DNA of 29,892 bases. Source: Ureibacillus thermophilus (GTDB lineage Bacteria > Bacillota > Bacilli > Bacillales_A > Planococcaceae). Within the stretch, counting starts at the first letter, position 1; each line of letters starts with the position of its first letter. Shown here in pieces: positions 22,843 through 29,892 of this stretch. Made by a program: the position numbers and the translations under genes. The stretch lies in NCBI RefSeq assembly GCF_042657185.1, contig NZ_JBHSNN010000033.1; one strand, 5' to 3'. The notes below the pieces were generated by a model. That model had not been told where the DNA came from and made no database searches. It saw nothing but the letters and a program-made list of their open reading frames with translations.

Positions 22843-22871
22843 AATATATACCCCTATAGGTATTTTGTCAA
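22843..22871 (-). promoter_or_regulatory. cdr promoter with embedded CstR operator
   Basis: The minus strand has a consensus TTGACA (22871-22866), exactly 17 bp, and TATATT (22848-22843). The palindrome ATACCCCTATAGGTAT (22848-22863) occupies the spacer, as at the cstR promoter. Confidence 0.85.
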
Positions 22872-22941
22872 CGAATCTTTTTTCGGAGAATGAAATTAAG
22901 GATACCCAAGATAAGGAGCGGACCTTAAAAGGAGTGGTGAC

Positions 22942-23781
22942 ATGGCCAATGAAGAAAAACATGAGCAAGAACCGATGAATGAAGAGGAATTCTTAGAAAT
23001 TGTATTGGAGGCGCAAAAGGAGGCGCTTGAAAAAGAGAGGGAAGATCGGCTAAAAGAAGAAGAAATCGCCAAAAAACCCCGCAGATTCAGGAAAATGATG
23101 GCTTTGTTGATGGCCATTATCCTTGCCTTCAGCACCTTTGCCGTGATTTTTGAAATCTATTCCATCCCCGCCATTGAGTTTCTGAAGACTTCGGCAAGAC
23201 TGTCATCCCAAAAAGAAATTCAATCTTATAAAAAAGCGGTTGTTCAAATAACGACAGAGGACGGAAAGGGTACAGGATTTTCCATTTCGGAAAACGGTTT
23301 GATCGTTACAAACGAACATGTCATTGACGACGCCCTCACGATTAAGGTCAGTTTCCCTGATGATGGCTTATATAAAGGAGAGGTTGTGGCCACGTATCCC
23401 GAAGTGGACTTGGCCTTATTGCAGGTGGATGGAAAAGACCTGCCCTATTTGACGCTGAGTGAAAAATATCAATATCTCCAACAAGAATCCATTTATATCA
23501 TCGGCAATCCTCTTTACTTTACGGGCATCGCCAATGAAGGGCATGTGCTGGAACCTGTTTTGCTTGCGGATTGGGAAGAGGAAGTATATATGATCGATGC
23601 GCCGGTATATCGGGGAAACAGCGGCAGCCCAGTAATCAATGATGACGGGAAAGTAATCGGCATCATCTTCGCCACTTTGGATCATGAAAAATTTGGCCAA
23701 GTGGGGCTCTTTATCCCTGTTGCATATTTGCAGGAAAGGATGAGCAATTCATCATCCCTCCATTCGACAACAGGCTCCTGA
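22942..23781 (+). CDS. membrane-anchored trypsin-like serine protease
   Basis: This 279-residue protein has a charged cytoplasmic N-terminus (1-50, rich in Glu and Lys and likely coiled), one transmembrane helix (about 51-73) and an extracellular chymotrypsin-fold domain. The triad is readable as His126 (VTNEHVID), Asp156 (EVDLALL) and Ser227 (YRGNSGSP). Unlike HtrA/DegP it has no PDZ domain, and the sequence ends soon after the protease domain. Substrate is unknown; surface protein quality control is a reasonable guess. The ribosome site AAAGGAG is 7 bases before the ATG. It is divergent from cdr, sharing a 70-base intergenic region. No terminator is seen after it. Confidence 0.9.
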   Translation: MANEEKHEQEPMNEEEFLEIVLEAQKEALEKEREDRLKEEEIAKKPRRFRKMMALLMAIILAFSTFAVIFEIYSIPAIEFLKTSARLSSQKEIQSYKKAVVQITTEDGKGTGFSISENGLIVTNEHVIDDALTIKVSFPDDGLYKGEVVATYPEVDLALLQVDGKDLPYLTLSEKYQYLQQESIYIIGNPLYFTGIANEGHVLEPVLLADWEEEVYMIDAPVYRGNSGSPVINDDGKVIGIIFATLDHEKFGQVGLFIPVAYLQERMSNSSSLHSTTGS

Positions 23782-24256
23782 TGGAAGAGGCTTTAAGATT
23801 GATTCGAAACGATACGACAGAATTGATTTTTTTGATATAACAAAGTTTAGTGTCAATATTTATTTCACCGAATTTAATTGTTTTTTTGAAATAACAATTT
23901 GTTTTACTTCTATATTCGACATATCCTTTTGGCAGTCAATTTGTTTTGTAAACTTGGTTGATATCTTTTAAAAATTAAGCTCCTTTTATAAGGATTTTCA
24001 ATTTATTTTTTGCCTGTTCATTTTTTAGAAGATTGTTATTTTTATATAGGAAAATTACTATCTGTTATTTTCGACACAGAGATTTCTCTACCAAATTAAT
24101 TTTGTAAACCTTGGTTGATATTTAAAGAGTGGATGTTCTTCATTGTTGGAGCTTTATTAATGTATTTAGGAAATCTTGCAATGAACCGTTCGTTATATGA
24201 AAAAAGCATCAAAATTCCATGCATTTTTTACAAGATTCGTACTTTGAGGCGCCTCT
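23782..24256. other. AT-rich intergenic region with a diverged direct duplication
   Basis: Two stretches, about 23900-23972 and 24055-24128, are related: both contain TTCGACA near the start and TTTTGTAAAC(C)TTGGTTGATAT at the end, offset by about 157 bp. A short frame (WMFFIVGALLMYLGNLAMN) begins after the second copy, but it lacks a good ribosome site and I do not call it. No terminator was found for the protease gene. Confidence 0.5.
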
Positions 24257-24301
24257 ATTGTCAACTAAAGTTGACAATAAATGTCCGAATGCTCCTATAA
24301 A
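24257..24301 (+). promoter_or_regulatory. aldo/keto reductase promoter with a 22-bp palindromic operator
   Basis: ATTGTCAACT (24257-24266) and AGTTGACAAT (24269-24278) form a perfect inverted repeat with a 2-base centre. The right arm contains a consensus -35 TTGACA (24271-24276), followed after 19 bp by TATAAA (24296-24301). A repressor dimer there would cover the -35. The gene start lies about 180 bases downstream, giving a long leader in which I see no known RNA motif. Confidence 0.6.
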
Positions 24302-24483
24302 AAATCTTTCAATCTGATGGCCACTTTCAAATGACTTACAAAATAAGCGAAATATTCGACAACCGCTGTTTATTCAAGGGTTTATCGACACCATTTTCCT
24401 TTGAAATTTCCTTAGAAACTCATATACTTGTAAATTTTTTGAATTTTAGTAAAGTAATTAATAAACAAAGGGGGCATGATTTT

Positions 24484-25419
24484 ATGGAGAAAGTGCGTTT
24501 AGGCAAAACCAATCTTTACGTCCATCCGGTCGGCTTAGGAGCAAATGCGGTAGGTGGTCACAATATTCACCCAAATTTGGATGAAGCGGAAGGCAAAGAA
24601 GTGGTCCGCGTTGCCATCGAAAATGGCATCAACTTTATCGATACGGCCTACATATATGGATTGGGACGTTCCGAGGAGCTCATCGGTGAAGTCATCCAAG
24701 AGCTGGGCAACCGAAGCGAGTTGGTCATTGCAACGAAGGTTGGTCCAAAAATGGTGAATGGTCAAAGGGTTATGGACAATTCCCCTTCTTTTTTGAAGGC
24801 GGAAGTGGAAAAAAGCTTGCGCCGCTTAAAAACGGACTACATCGACTTGCTCTATATCCATTTCCCTGATGAACATACGCCAAAAAACGAAGCCATTGGC
24901 GCATTGAAGGAATTAAAGGATGAAGGAAAGATTCTGGCCATTGGCGTTTCCAATTTTTCCTTGGCCCAATTGCAGGAAGCCAATCAAGACAGCTATGTGG
25001 ACGTTTATCAGGGACACTATAACCTGATTCACCGGGAAGCGGAAAAAGAGTTGTTCCCGTATGTTCTTGAGCACAACATCGCCTTTATCCCCTACTTCCC
25101 ATTAGCTTCGGGGCTGCTTACAGGGAAATACACAAAGGACACGGAAATTCCCGAATACCGGAAAAATTCGCAGTTCTTCCAAAAAGAGGTTTACGATCAA
25201 ATCGTGGAAAAAGTGGAACGGCTGCGCCCAATCGCCCAATCGAAAAATGTGGAAGTGGCCAATATCGTCCTTGCCTGGTATTTGGCACAGGAAGCCGTGA
25301 CGGCCATTATTCCAGGGGCAAAGCGGGCTGAGCAGGTGTTGAACAATTTAAAAACAGCCGATGTGTCTTTGAGCAAAGAGGAAATTCAAGCAATTGATGA
25401 GTTGTTTAAATTGGATTAA
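24484..25419 (+). CDS. aldo/keto reductase
   Basis: This 311-residue TIM-barrel NADPH-dependent oxidoreductase opens MEKVRLGKTNLYVHPVGLGANA. The catalytic set is Asp and Tyr in FIDTAYIYGLGRSEELIG, Lys in LVIATKVG, and His in LLYIHFPDE. IGVSNFSLAQL and the C-terminal IIPGAKRAEQVLNN are the conserved cofactor-binding segments. It resembles the AKR11 group (B. subtilis IolS/YhdN type); the substrate is unknown. The frame extends to 24331, but only ATG 24484 has a ribosome site (GGGGG). It is monocistronic, with an operator-bearing promoter 200 bp upstream and a terminator at 25433. Confidence 0.92.
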   Translation: MEKVRLGKTNLYVHPVGLGANAVGGHNIHPNLDEAEGKEVVRVAIENGINFIDTAYIYGLGRSEELIGEVIQELGNRSELVIATKVGPKMVNGQRVMDNSPSFLKAEVEKSLRRLKTDYIDLLYIHFPDEHTPKNEAIGALKELKDEGKILAIGVSNFSLAQLQEANQDSYVDVYQGHYNLIHREAEKELFPYVLEHNIAFIPYFPLASGLLTGKYTKDTEIPEYRKNSQFFQKEVYDQIVEKVERLRPIAQSKNVEVANIVLAWYLAQEAVTAIIPGAKRAEQVLNNLKTADVSLSKEEIQAIDELFKLD

Positions 25420-25432
25420 GTCGTTCCTAACC

Positions 25433-25479
25433 GAGCGGAAGAAGAAAGCGATATGTTTTCCCTCCGCTCTCTTTTTTTG
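25433..25479 (+). terminator. intrinsic terminator after the aldo/keto reductase gene
   Basis: GAGCGGA (25433-25439) pairs with TCCGCTC (25463-25469), with further A/T pairing inside, followed by TCTTTTTTT. Confidence 0.82.
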
Positions 25480-25488
25480 TGCGGGATT

Positions 25489-25855
25489 TCCGCCAATCTT
25501 GGCTAGATATCCGTCAAATATGTGAACATATCCGCCAATCGAAAAATTTAGGATTGTCCGAAGTGGGATATCCGCCAATCTTGCGCATTTATTCGCCACT
25601 TTCATAAGAAAATCCGCCAATATCGCAAATATATCCGCCATCCGAATTATTTAGGTTTCTCCACAGCGGGATATCCGCCAATCTTGCACATTTATTCGCC
25701 ATTTTCATAAAATAATCCGCCAATATCCCAAATATATCCGCCATCCGAATTATTTAGGTTTCTCCACAGCGAGATATCCGCCAATCTTGCGCATTTATTC
25801 GCCATTTTCATAAAATAATCCGCCAATATCACAAACATTTCCGCCAATCAAAAAC
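25489..25855. repeat. tandem array with 21-bp period inside 103-bp super-units, core ATCCGCCAAT
   Basis: TCCGCC or a one-base variant starts at 25489, 25510, 25531, 25571, 25592, 25613 and 25634, then repeats. Within each block the spacing is 21 bp and blocks are separated by 40 bp. The 103-bp super-unit begins GGGATATCCGCCAATCTTG at 25565, 25668 and (as GAGATATCC) 25771. The second and third super-units are almost identical, so they duplicated recently. As 103 is not a multiple of 3, a conserved reading frame through the array is excluded. The array fills the gap between the aldo/keto reductase terminator and the metQ terminator. Confidence 0.9.
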
Positions 25856-25888
25856 TCCGTAAACCCCAACTATAAAAAAGGCAACTTT

Positions 25889-25928
25889 TCAAATAAAATA
25901 GGCAGCTTCCAATTAGAGAAAGCTGCCT
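25889..25928 (-). terminator. intrinsic terminator after metQ
   Basis: On the minus strand AGGCAGCTT (25928-25920) pairs with AAGCTGCCT (25908-25900) and is followed by ATTTTATTT. Confidence 0.85.
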
Positions 25929-25938
25929 CAATTCAAAC

Positions 25939-26781
25939 TTATCTATTTTTCATCCATTCAGGTTTTCCAAAACCTTCGAACTCTGCATCAATTACTTTTT
26001 CAAATTCTTCGGATTGAACAACTTCAATCAAATCTTTGGCAAGTTGGGAATCTTCATCCTCCGCTTTCACAGCCACTACATTGCGGTATTGATCAAGCAT
26101 GTTTTCCAACGCCAACGCATCCAACAAGTTCATATTGGCTGCCAACGCATAATTGCCTGGTACAGCTGCCAAATCGGCGCTATCCACAGAACGTGGCAAT
26201 TGTCCTGCTTCTAATGGTTGGAATTTCAAGTTTTTCGGATTTTCAATGATGTCTTTTTCAGACACTTTTAGTGGATCTGCATTCGGATCAATTTTAATAA
26301 GCCCTTCATCTTGAAGTGTATTGAATGCGCGGGCAGCATTTGTCGGGTCGTTTGGAATTGTGATTGTAGCCCCGTCTTCCACTTCATCCAAAGATTTATA
26401 TTTGTTTGAGTAAATGCCCATTGGCGCAGTTGGAACCGTAATTAACGCTGTCAAATCCATATTGTTTTCTTTCTCAAAGTTTTCAAGATAAATTGTGTGT
26501 TGGAATAAGTTTGCTTGAATAGATCCTTCATTTAATGCTTTATTTGGTTGGATATAGTCGCTGAATTCCACAATCTCAACTTTATACCCTTTTTCTTCCA
26601 AACCTGGTTTAATGGCTTTTTTCACCATATCGCTGTATGGTCCGGCTGTTGCCCCAATTTTAATTTCTTTTGATTCTGATGAAGTTGAATCTGCTTTACT
26701 TTTTTCACTTGAATTACTGTTGCATGCAACAAGAAGTACCGCAACTAAAAAGACTAAAAATGTTGCTAAAAACTTTTTCAC
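25939..26781 (-). CDS. metQ: methionine ABC transporter substrate-binding lipoprotein
   Basis: This NlpA/MetQ-family lipoprotein of about 280 residues starts MKKFLATFLVFLVAVLLVAC, a lipoprotein signal with the lipidated Cys in LVAC. It then has IKIGATAGPYSDMVKKAIKP, VEIVEFSDYIQPNKAL, NLFQHTIYLE and TVPTAPMGIYSNKY, all typical of the D/L-methionine binding fold. It delivers methionine to MetI/MetN. The frame reaches ATG 26817, but the ribosome site AAAGGA favours GTG 26781 (9 bases) or ATG 26787 (3 bases). It is the last gene of metN-metI-metQ, 19 bases after metI. Substrate by family; related proteins may bind other amino acids. Confidence 0.93.
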   Translation of the reverse strand: MKKFLATFLVFLVAVLLVACNSNSSEKSKADSTSSESKEIKIGATAGPYSDMVKKAIKPGLEEKGYKVEIVEFSDYIQPNKALNEGSIQANLFQHTIYLENFEKENNMDLTALITVPTAPMGIYSNKYKSLDEVEDGATITIPNDPTNAARAFNTLQDEGLIKIDPNADPLKVSEKDIIENPKNLKFQPLEAGQLPRSVDSADLAAVPGNYALAANMNLLDALALENMLDQYRNVVAVKAEDEDSQLAKDLIEVVQSEEFEKVIDAEFEGFGKPEWMKNR

Positions 26782-26800
26782 AATCATTCTTCCTTTCTTT

Positions 26801-27475
26801 TTATTTTCTTTTATCAACTAATTTGGCGATAAAATCACCGGCAAATTGAATTACTTGAACCAAAATAATTAAAATCAACACAGTTGTAATCATGATCGTA
26901 TCGTCATATCGGTAATAACCAAAGCGGATGGCCAAATCCCCTATACCGCCTCCACCGACAGTACCGGCCATTGCCGAAAATCCAATCAAACTGATTAAAG
27001 TAAGGGTTATACCTGATATGATGCCGGAACGGGACTCCAACAATAATACATGCCAAATGATCATCCAAGGGGTTGCTCCAGATGCAATGGCCGCTTCGAT
27101 GACCCCTTTATCAATTTCCCTTAATGCACTTTCTACAATTCTTGCAAAAAAGGGAATGGCCGCCACCGATAATGAAACGCTTGCTGCCGTTGGTCCAATC
27201 GTTGTCCCAACAAGAAAATTAGTAAATGGAATTAACGCGACAAGCAAAATGAGGAAAGGAATCGAACGGATCAAATTCACAATAAAACCTAAAATGTTAT
27301 GTATAATCCCATTCTCCATAAACAAACCTTTATCCGTGATGTAAAGAATCACCCCGATAGGCAACCCGATCACTACAGCTACAATTAATGAGATGGAAAT
27401 CATATAGATGGTTTGAAAAAAAGCGGTATTGATTTCCGGAATCAGCTCGATTAGATGATTAATATCAAATTCCAT
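26801..27475 (-). CDS. metI: methionine ABC transporter permease
   Basis: This 224-residue permease has five or six helices. The MetI signature is seen in IPFLILLVALIPFTNFLVGTTIG and the coupling-helix segment EAAIASGATPWMIIWHVLLLES, followed by MAGTVGGGGIGDLAIRFGY near the end. It forms the membrane dimer of the MetNIQ importer. The start has GGAGGTGA 6 bases upstream and overlaps the end of metN by 11 bases, indicating coupled translation. Confidence 0.95.
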   Translation of the reverse strand: MEFDINHLIELIPEINTAFFQTIYMISISLIVAVVIGLPIGVILYITDKGLFMENGIIHNILGFIVNLIRSIPFLILLVALIPFTNFLVGTTIGPTAASVSLSVAAIPFFARIVESALREIDKGVIEAAIASGATPWMIIWHVLLLESRSGIISGITLTLISLIGFSAMAGTVGGGGIGDLAIRFGYYRYDDTIMITTVLILIILVQVIQFAGDFIAKLVDKRK

Positions 27476-28478
27476 AATTGATCACCTCCACTTGAGCGGC
27501 ACGGTTTTCGATATATCTTAAGGCTTTTTCAATTTCCTGTTTTTCCCCTTTTAACTCCATTATAAAAATGCCCAGTGGTTCATCTTGAATATATTCAATG
27601 GATCCATGTAGGAAGTTGCCGTCTACTTGGTGTACTTTTAGCGTATCCGAAATGACACCCTCTCCAGCCACTTTCCCTTTGAAAGTCACTTTCACGATCG
27701 TTCCGGTGCATTCTAGAAGAATGGCTTCTGGAATATCATAAGAAATAACGCTGGAGATAAACTCTTTTGTGAGTTGCTCTTTCGGACTTGCGAAAATATC
27801 ATAAACGCGGCCCTCTTCAATGATTCTTCCCTTCTCCATGACCGCCATCCGATCGCAAATTTCTTTTACGACGTCCATTTCATGGGTGATCAAAACGATT
27901 GTAATGTTCAATTCTTTATTGATTTTTTTCAACAATTTTAAAATGGATTTGGTTGTCTTAGGATCGAGGGCAGAAGTGGCCTCATCACATAACAGTACCG
28001 TTGGATTATTGGCAAGAGCCCGGGCGATGGCCACCCTTTGTTTTTGGCCGCCACTGAGTTGCGCAGGATAAACATCCTTTTTATCAGATAACCCCACCAT
28101 TTCCAGCAGTTCTTCCACTCTCGGTTTGATTTGATCTTTCGGAACCTTTGCCGCTTTTAAAGCGAAAGCGACATTTTCAAAAACGGTTTTTTGGCTGATG
28201 AGGTAGAAATGTTGAAAAATCATGCCAATTTTAAGTCTTGCCCGACGCAATGATTCTCCTTTTAATTTCGTCAAATCCACCCCATCCACCTTAATCGTTC
28301 CCTTTGTTGGACGTTCCAGCAGATTGATGCACCGGAGCAAGGAACTTTTCCCTGCCCCTGAATAACCGACGATCCCGAAAATTTCTCCTTCCCGTATGGT
28401 CAAAGATACATTGTCCACCCCAACAACAGTGCCATTCTTTGTATCATATTCCTTTGTTACATTCTGAATTTCGATCAT
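27465..28478 (-). CDS. metN: methionine ABC transporter ATP-binding protein
   Basis: This 337-residue ATPase has Walker A GYSGAGKSSLLR, the Q-loop at MIFQHF, the signature LSGGQKQRVAIARAL, Walker B VLLCDEATSALDP and the H-loop TIVLITHEMDV. A C-terminal NIL domain (about 265-337) binds methionine in characterised homologues and inhibits transport when the pool is high. It is the first gene of metN-metI-metQ. AGAGGGAG lies 4 bases before the ATG. Unlike many Bacillales met transport operons, no S-box (SAM-I) riboswitch is seen upstream. Confidence 0.96.
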   Translation of the reverse strand: MIEIQNVTKEYDTKNGTVVGVDNVSLTIREGEIFGIVGYSGAGKSSLLRCINLLERPTKGTIKVDGVDLTKLKGESLRRARLKIGMIFQHFYLISQKTVFENVAFALKAAKVPKDQIKPRVEELLEMVGLSDKKDVYPAQLSGGQKQRVAIARALANNPTVLLCDEATSALDPKTTKSILKLLKKINKELNITIVLITHEMDVVKEICDRMAVMEKGRIIEEGRVYDIFASPKEQLTKEFISSVISYDIPEAILLECTGTIVKVTFKGKVAGEGVISDTLKVHQVDGNFLHGSIEYIQDEPLGIFIMELKGEKQEIEKALRYIENRAAQVEVINYGI

Positions 28479-28829
28479 AAAGCTCCCTCTTTTGAACCAG
28501 GATGAAGAAAACCTGATTAAAAATTATTAAAATAATATATCATTTTATTTTTATTGTTTTACTAGGATTTTGGAATAAAATAAAACTAAAGCGTCGACCA
28601 TATCTGAACGAAAAACGCTTTATCCTATTAATATTATAAAGTAATTAGGAATTTGATAATTTAGATACTACCCACCTATGTTTATTTTGTCAATATATTA
28701 ATATGATTTTGAATTTAAGAATTTTAAAAAAAAGAAAACATAAAAACCAGGTTCCAACCTTATTTATTAGAAATACTACCAAAAAAATTATTAATAAAAA
28801 AAACCGCCTCCCAAAAGGAAGCGATCCTA
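28479..28829. other. intergenic region upstream of metN, no SAM riboswitch seen
   Basis: The 350 bases contain small hairpins on the minus strand: AAAGCG/CGCTTT arms around 28588-28621, and AATCAGG/CCTGGTT just above the metN ribosome site. A possible -10 TATAAT lies at 28638-28633. Neither the S-box core nor the T-box AGGGTGG motif is present. The far end holds the menA terminator (28793-28822). Confidence 0.55.
28793..28822 (-). terminator. intrinsic terminator after menA
   Basis: On the minus strand CGCTTCC (28822-28816) pairs with GGAGGCG (28810-28804) around TTTTG and is followed by GTTTTTTTTATT. Confidence 0.85.
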
Positions 28830-29741
28830 TTAAAAGATATATCCGACCAACAATCCAGCCGATAATAAGAAGCAAAAAATCGTATTCGTCATGGCTGTGG
28901 ATTTCATGGCCACTTTCATAAATTGCGGTTCCTTCTCACCTTTTTGGAAACCTTTGATAGCATCCACCGGTTTTTTCACACTTAAGAACACCACCAATGC
29001 CCAAGGGCTGATGCTTCCAGCCGCCACTAATCCGATAATCCAAAGATAGGAGATGACAAAGGCGAACGCCAATAACCGCACCGCATTTTTCCGTCCGATT
29101 AAAATGGCCAGCGTTTTTCTGCCGCCCCGCTTATCTTCCTCAATATCCCGAATGTTGTTCGACATATTGATCCCGCCGACTAATATCCCGGATGGAATCG
29201 AAAGAAGAACAGCAAGTTGCGTCAGATCCCCTGTTTGTATAAAATAAGCAATCAATACAAAAGCCGTGCCCATTAAAGCGCCGGCAAACAACTCACCAAA
29301 AGGCGTATAGGCAATTGGCAGTGGACCGCCAGTATATAAATAACCTACCGCCATTCCAAACAATCCGATGACTACTAACCACCAACTAGAATTCGAGCAA
29401 ATATATACACCAACAATCCCAGCAAAAACATATAAAAGAATCGCTACCGTCAATACATTTTTTGGCTTCAAGCCGTGGCGAACGATTCCTCCACCAATGC
29501 CAACCGATTCTTCCGTATCCAGCCCTCGCTTGAAATCGTAATATTCATTAAATAAATTTGTCGCAATTTGAAGTGCCAAACACGCAATCATCATCGCCAG
29601 AAATAGCAACCAATCGATCTTTGTATCATACAGTGCCATTACCGTCCCTAAAATGACCGGCGCAAAAGTTGCCGTTAACGTATGTGGACGAGTCATCTGC
29701 CACATAAGCTTTAATGATGAAATTTCCTGATTCTTTTCCAT
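28830..29741 (-). CDS. menA: 1,4-dihydroxy-2-naphthoate polyprenyltransferase
   Basis: This UbiA-superfamily membrane enzyme of about 303 residues attaches the polyprenyl chain to 1,4-dihydroxy-2-naphthoate, forming demethylmenaquinone. The two Asp-rich motifs are present as NLFNEYYDFKRGLD and NNIRDIEEDKRGGRKT, with MTRPHTLTATFAPVILGT at the N-terminus as in MenA and eight to nine helices. The open frame runs to 29840, but an extended -10 at 29787-29779 places the transcript start near 29772, so the long version is excluded. ATG 29741 (AAAGAGG 12 bases away) is taken; ATG 29753 directly after that site is the alternative. It is single, with a terminator. Confidence 0.94.
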   Translation of the reverse strand: MEKNQEISSLKLMWQMTRPHTLTATFAPVILGTVMALYDTKIDWLLFLAMMIACLALQIATNLFNEYYDFKRGLDTEESVGIGGGIVRHGLKPKNVLTVAILLYVFAGIVGVYICSNSSWWLVVIGLFGMAVGYLYTGGPLPIAYTPFGELFAGALMGTAFVLIAYFIQTGDLTQLAVLLSIPSGILVGGINMSNNIRDIEEDKRGGRKTLAILIGRKNAVRLLAFAFVISYLWIIGLVAAGSISPWALVVFLSVKKPVDAIKGFQKGEKEPQFMKVAMKSTAMTNTIFCFLLSAGLLVGYIF

Positions 29742-29778
29742 AACTGGTTTCATCCTCTTTCTATCATTCATGAAAATA

Positions 29779-29787
29779 ATTATAACA
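29779..29787 (-). promoter_or_regulatory. extended -10 promoter of menA
   Basis: The minus strand reads TGT-TATAAT, an extended -10 element, about 38 bases above the chosen start codon. The -35 is poor. It settles that the upstream in-frame codons are not translated. Confidence 0.6.
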
Positions 29788-29840
29788 AATTCAAATGATT
29801 CACAGGTACTTATGAAATGACATGAAAAACATACTAACAT

Positions 29841-29883
29841 TAGTAGTACAGACCTAGGCCAAGGTTTGTGCTACTATTTTTTT
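29841..29883 (+). terminator. plus-strand terminator or attenuator with no gene before it
   Basis: A 14-15 bp stem (AGTAGTACAGACCT with AGGTTTGTGCTACT, two G-U pairs) around a 6-base loop is followed by seven T residues on the plus strand. No plus-strand gene lies to its left; menA is divergent. It therefore looks like a leader terminator for a gene starting beyond the window, or the end of a short RNA. Confidence 0.7.
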
Positions 29884-29892
29884 ATAGTAGAA

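Noticed and set aside
24115..24300. Small membrane protein starting near 24115 or 24133
   Set aside because: The first part is hydrophobic and plausible, but there is no good ribosome site, the C-terminal part looks random, and the frame runs over the 22-bp palindrome and promoter. It may be a gene remnant.
25489..25855. CRISPR array
   Set aside because: The repeats are 21 bp apart with a short core and no constant-length unique spacers, and the super-units are copies of each other. No cas genes are nearby.

Overview
The window looks like a chromosomal segment of a low-GC Bacillota of the order Bacillales. The evidence is menaquinone biosynthesis (menA), strong AGGAGG-type ribosome sites with frequent TTG/GTG starts, U-tailed intrinsic terminators, a CstR/CoA-disulfide reductase sulfur stress set, a B. 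subtilis-like ykkCD pair with its riboswitch, and an SLH-domain surface protein. A Planococcaceae or thermophilic Bacillaceae host is my guess; nothing seen fixes the genus. There are no rRNA or tRNA genes and no CRISPR array.

Layout. 1-236 is the tail of an IS4-family transposase. 562-1637 (-) is a split chromate transporter pair. 2184-2371 is a decayed small exported-protein gene. 2403-4672 (-) holds an ECF transporter S component and methylmalonate-semialdehyde dehydrogenase. 4812-4960 is a 21-bp tandem array, followed by an Rpn/PD-(D/E)XK family gene. 6115-8322 (-) holds a ketoamine-kinase-family protein, a nitroreductase and an amidase-domain protein. 8498-9526 (+) is a DUF2804 protein. 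9591-9770 is a miniature inverted-repeat element. 9802-11778 holds a glycerophosphodiesterase, a TetR regulator and a divergent membrane protein around a triple operator. 11905-14476 (-) is cadC-cadA with two operators. 14566-15942 (-) holds a 59-residue membrane protein, two rhodaneses and CstR. 16086-18965 (-) is an SLH-anchored protein with calcium-type repeats and a lipase-like domain. 19223-20966 (-) holds a 43-residue membrane protein, ThpR, and ykkC/ykkD under a guanidine-I riboswitch. 21045-22871 (-) is CoA-disulfide reductase with a fused rhodanese. 22942-23781 (+) is a membrane-anchored trypsin-like protease. 24484-25419 (+) is an aldo/keto reductase. 25489-25855 is a second 21-bp-period array. 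25939-28478 (-) is the methionine ABC importer metN-metI-metQ. 28830-29741 (-) is menA.

How the parts connect. Two CstR-controlled loci can be read from the sequence: the cstR promoter at 15.9 kb, the rhodanese leader at 15.57 kb, and the promoter plus leader of the CoA-disulfide reductase at 22.76-22.86 kb all carry ATACCC/GGTAT palindromes. In two of them the palindrome lies inside a 17-bp promoter spacer. Together these genes form a sulfane-sulfur/persulfide detoxification regulon. CadC-CadA and the ChrA pair add cadmium/zinc and chromate resistance.

Most notable observations. (1) The same miniature element occurs twice, in opposite orientations. One copy sits between the guanidine-I aptamer and ykkC, exactly between the two arms of the terminator expected for that riboswitch. 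(2) Two intergenic arrays 20 kb apart share an ATCCGC core and a 21-bp period. (3) The TetR gene appears to be leaderless and faces three evenly spaced operators. (4) Two small membrane-protein genes too short for routine gene calling are supported by start, ribosome-site and terminator context.
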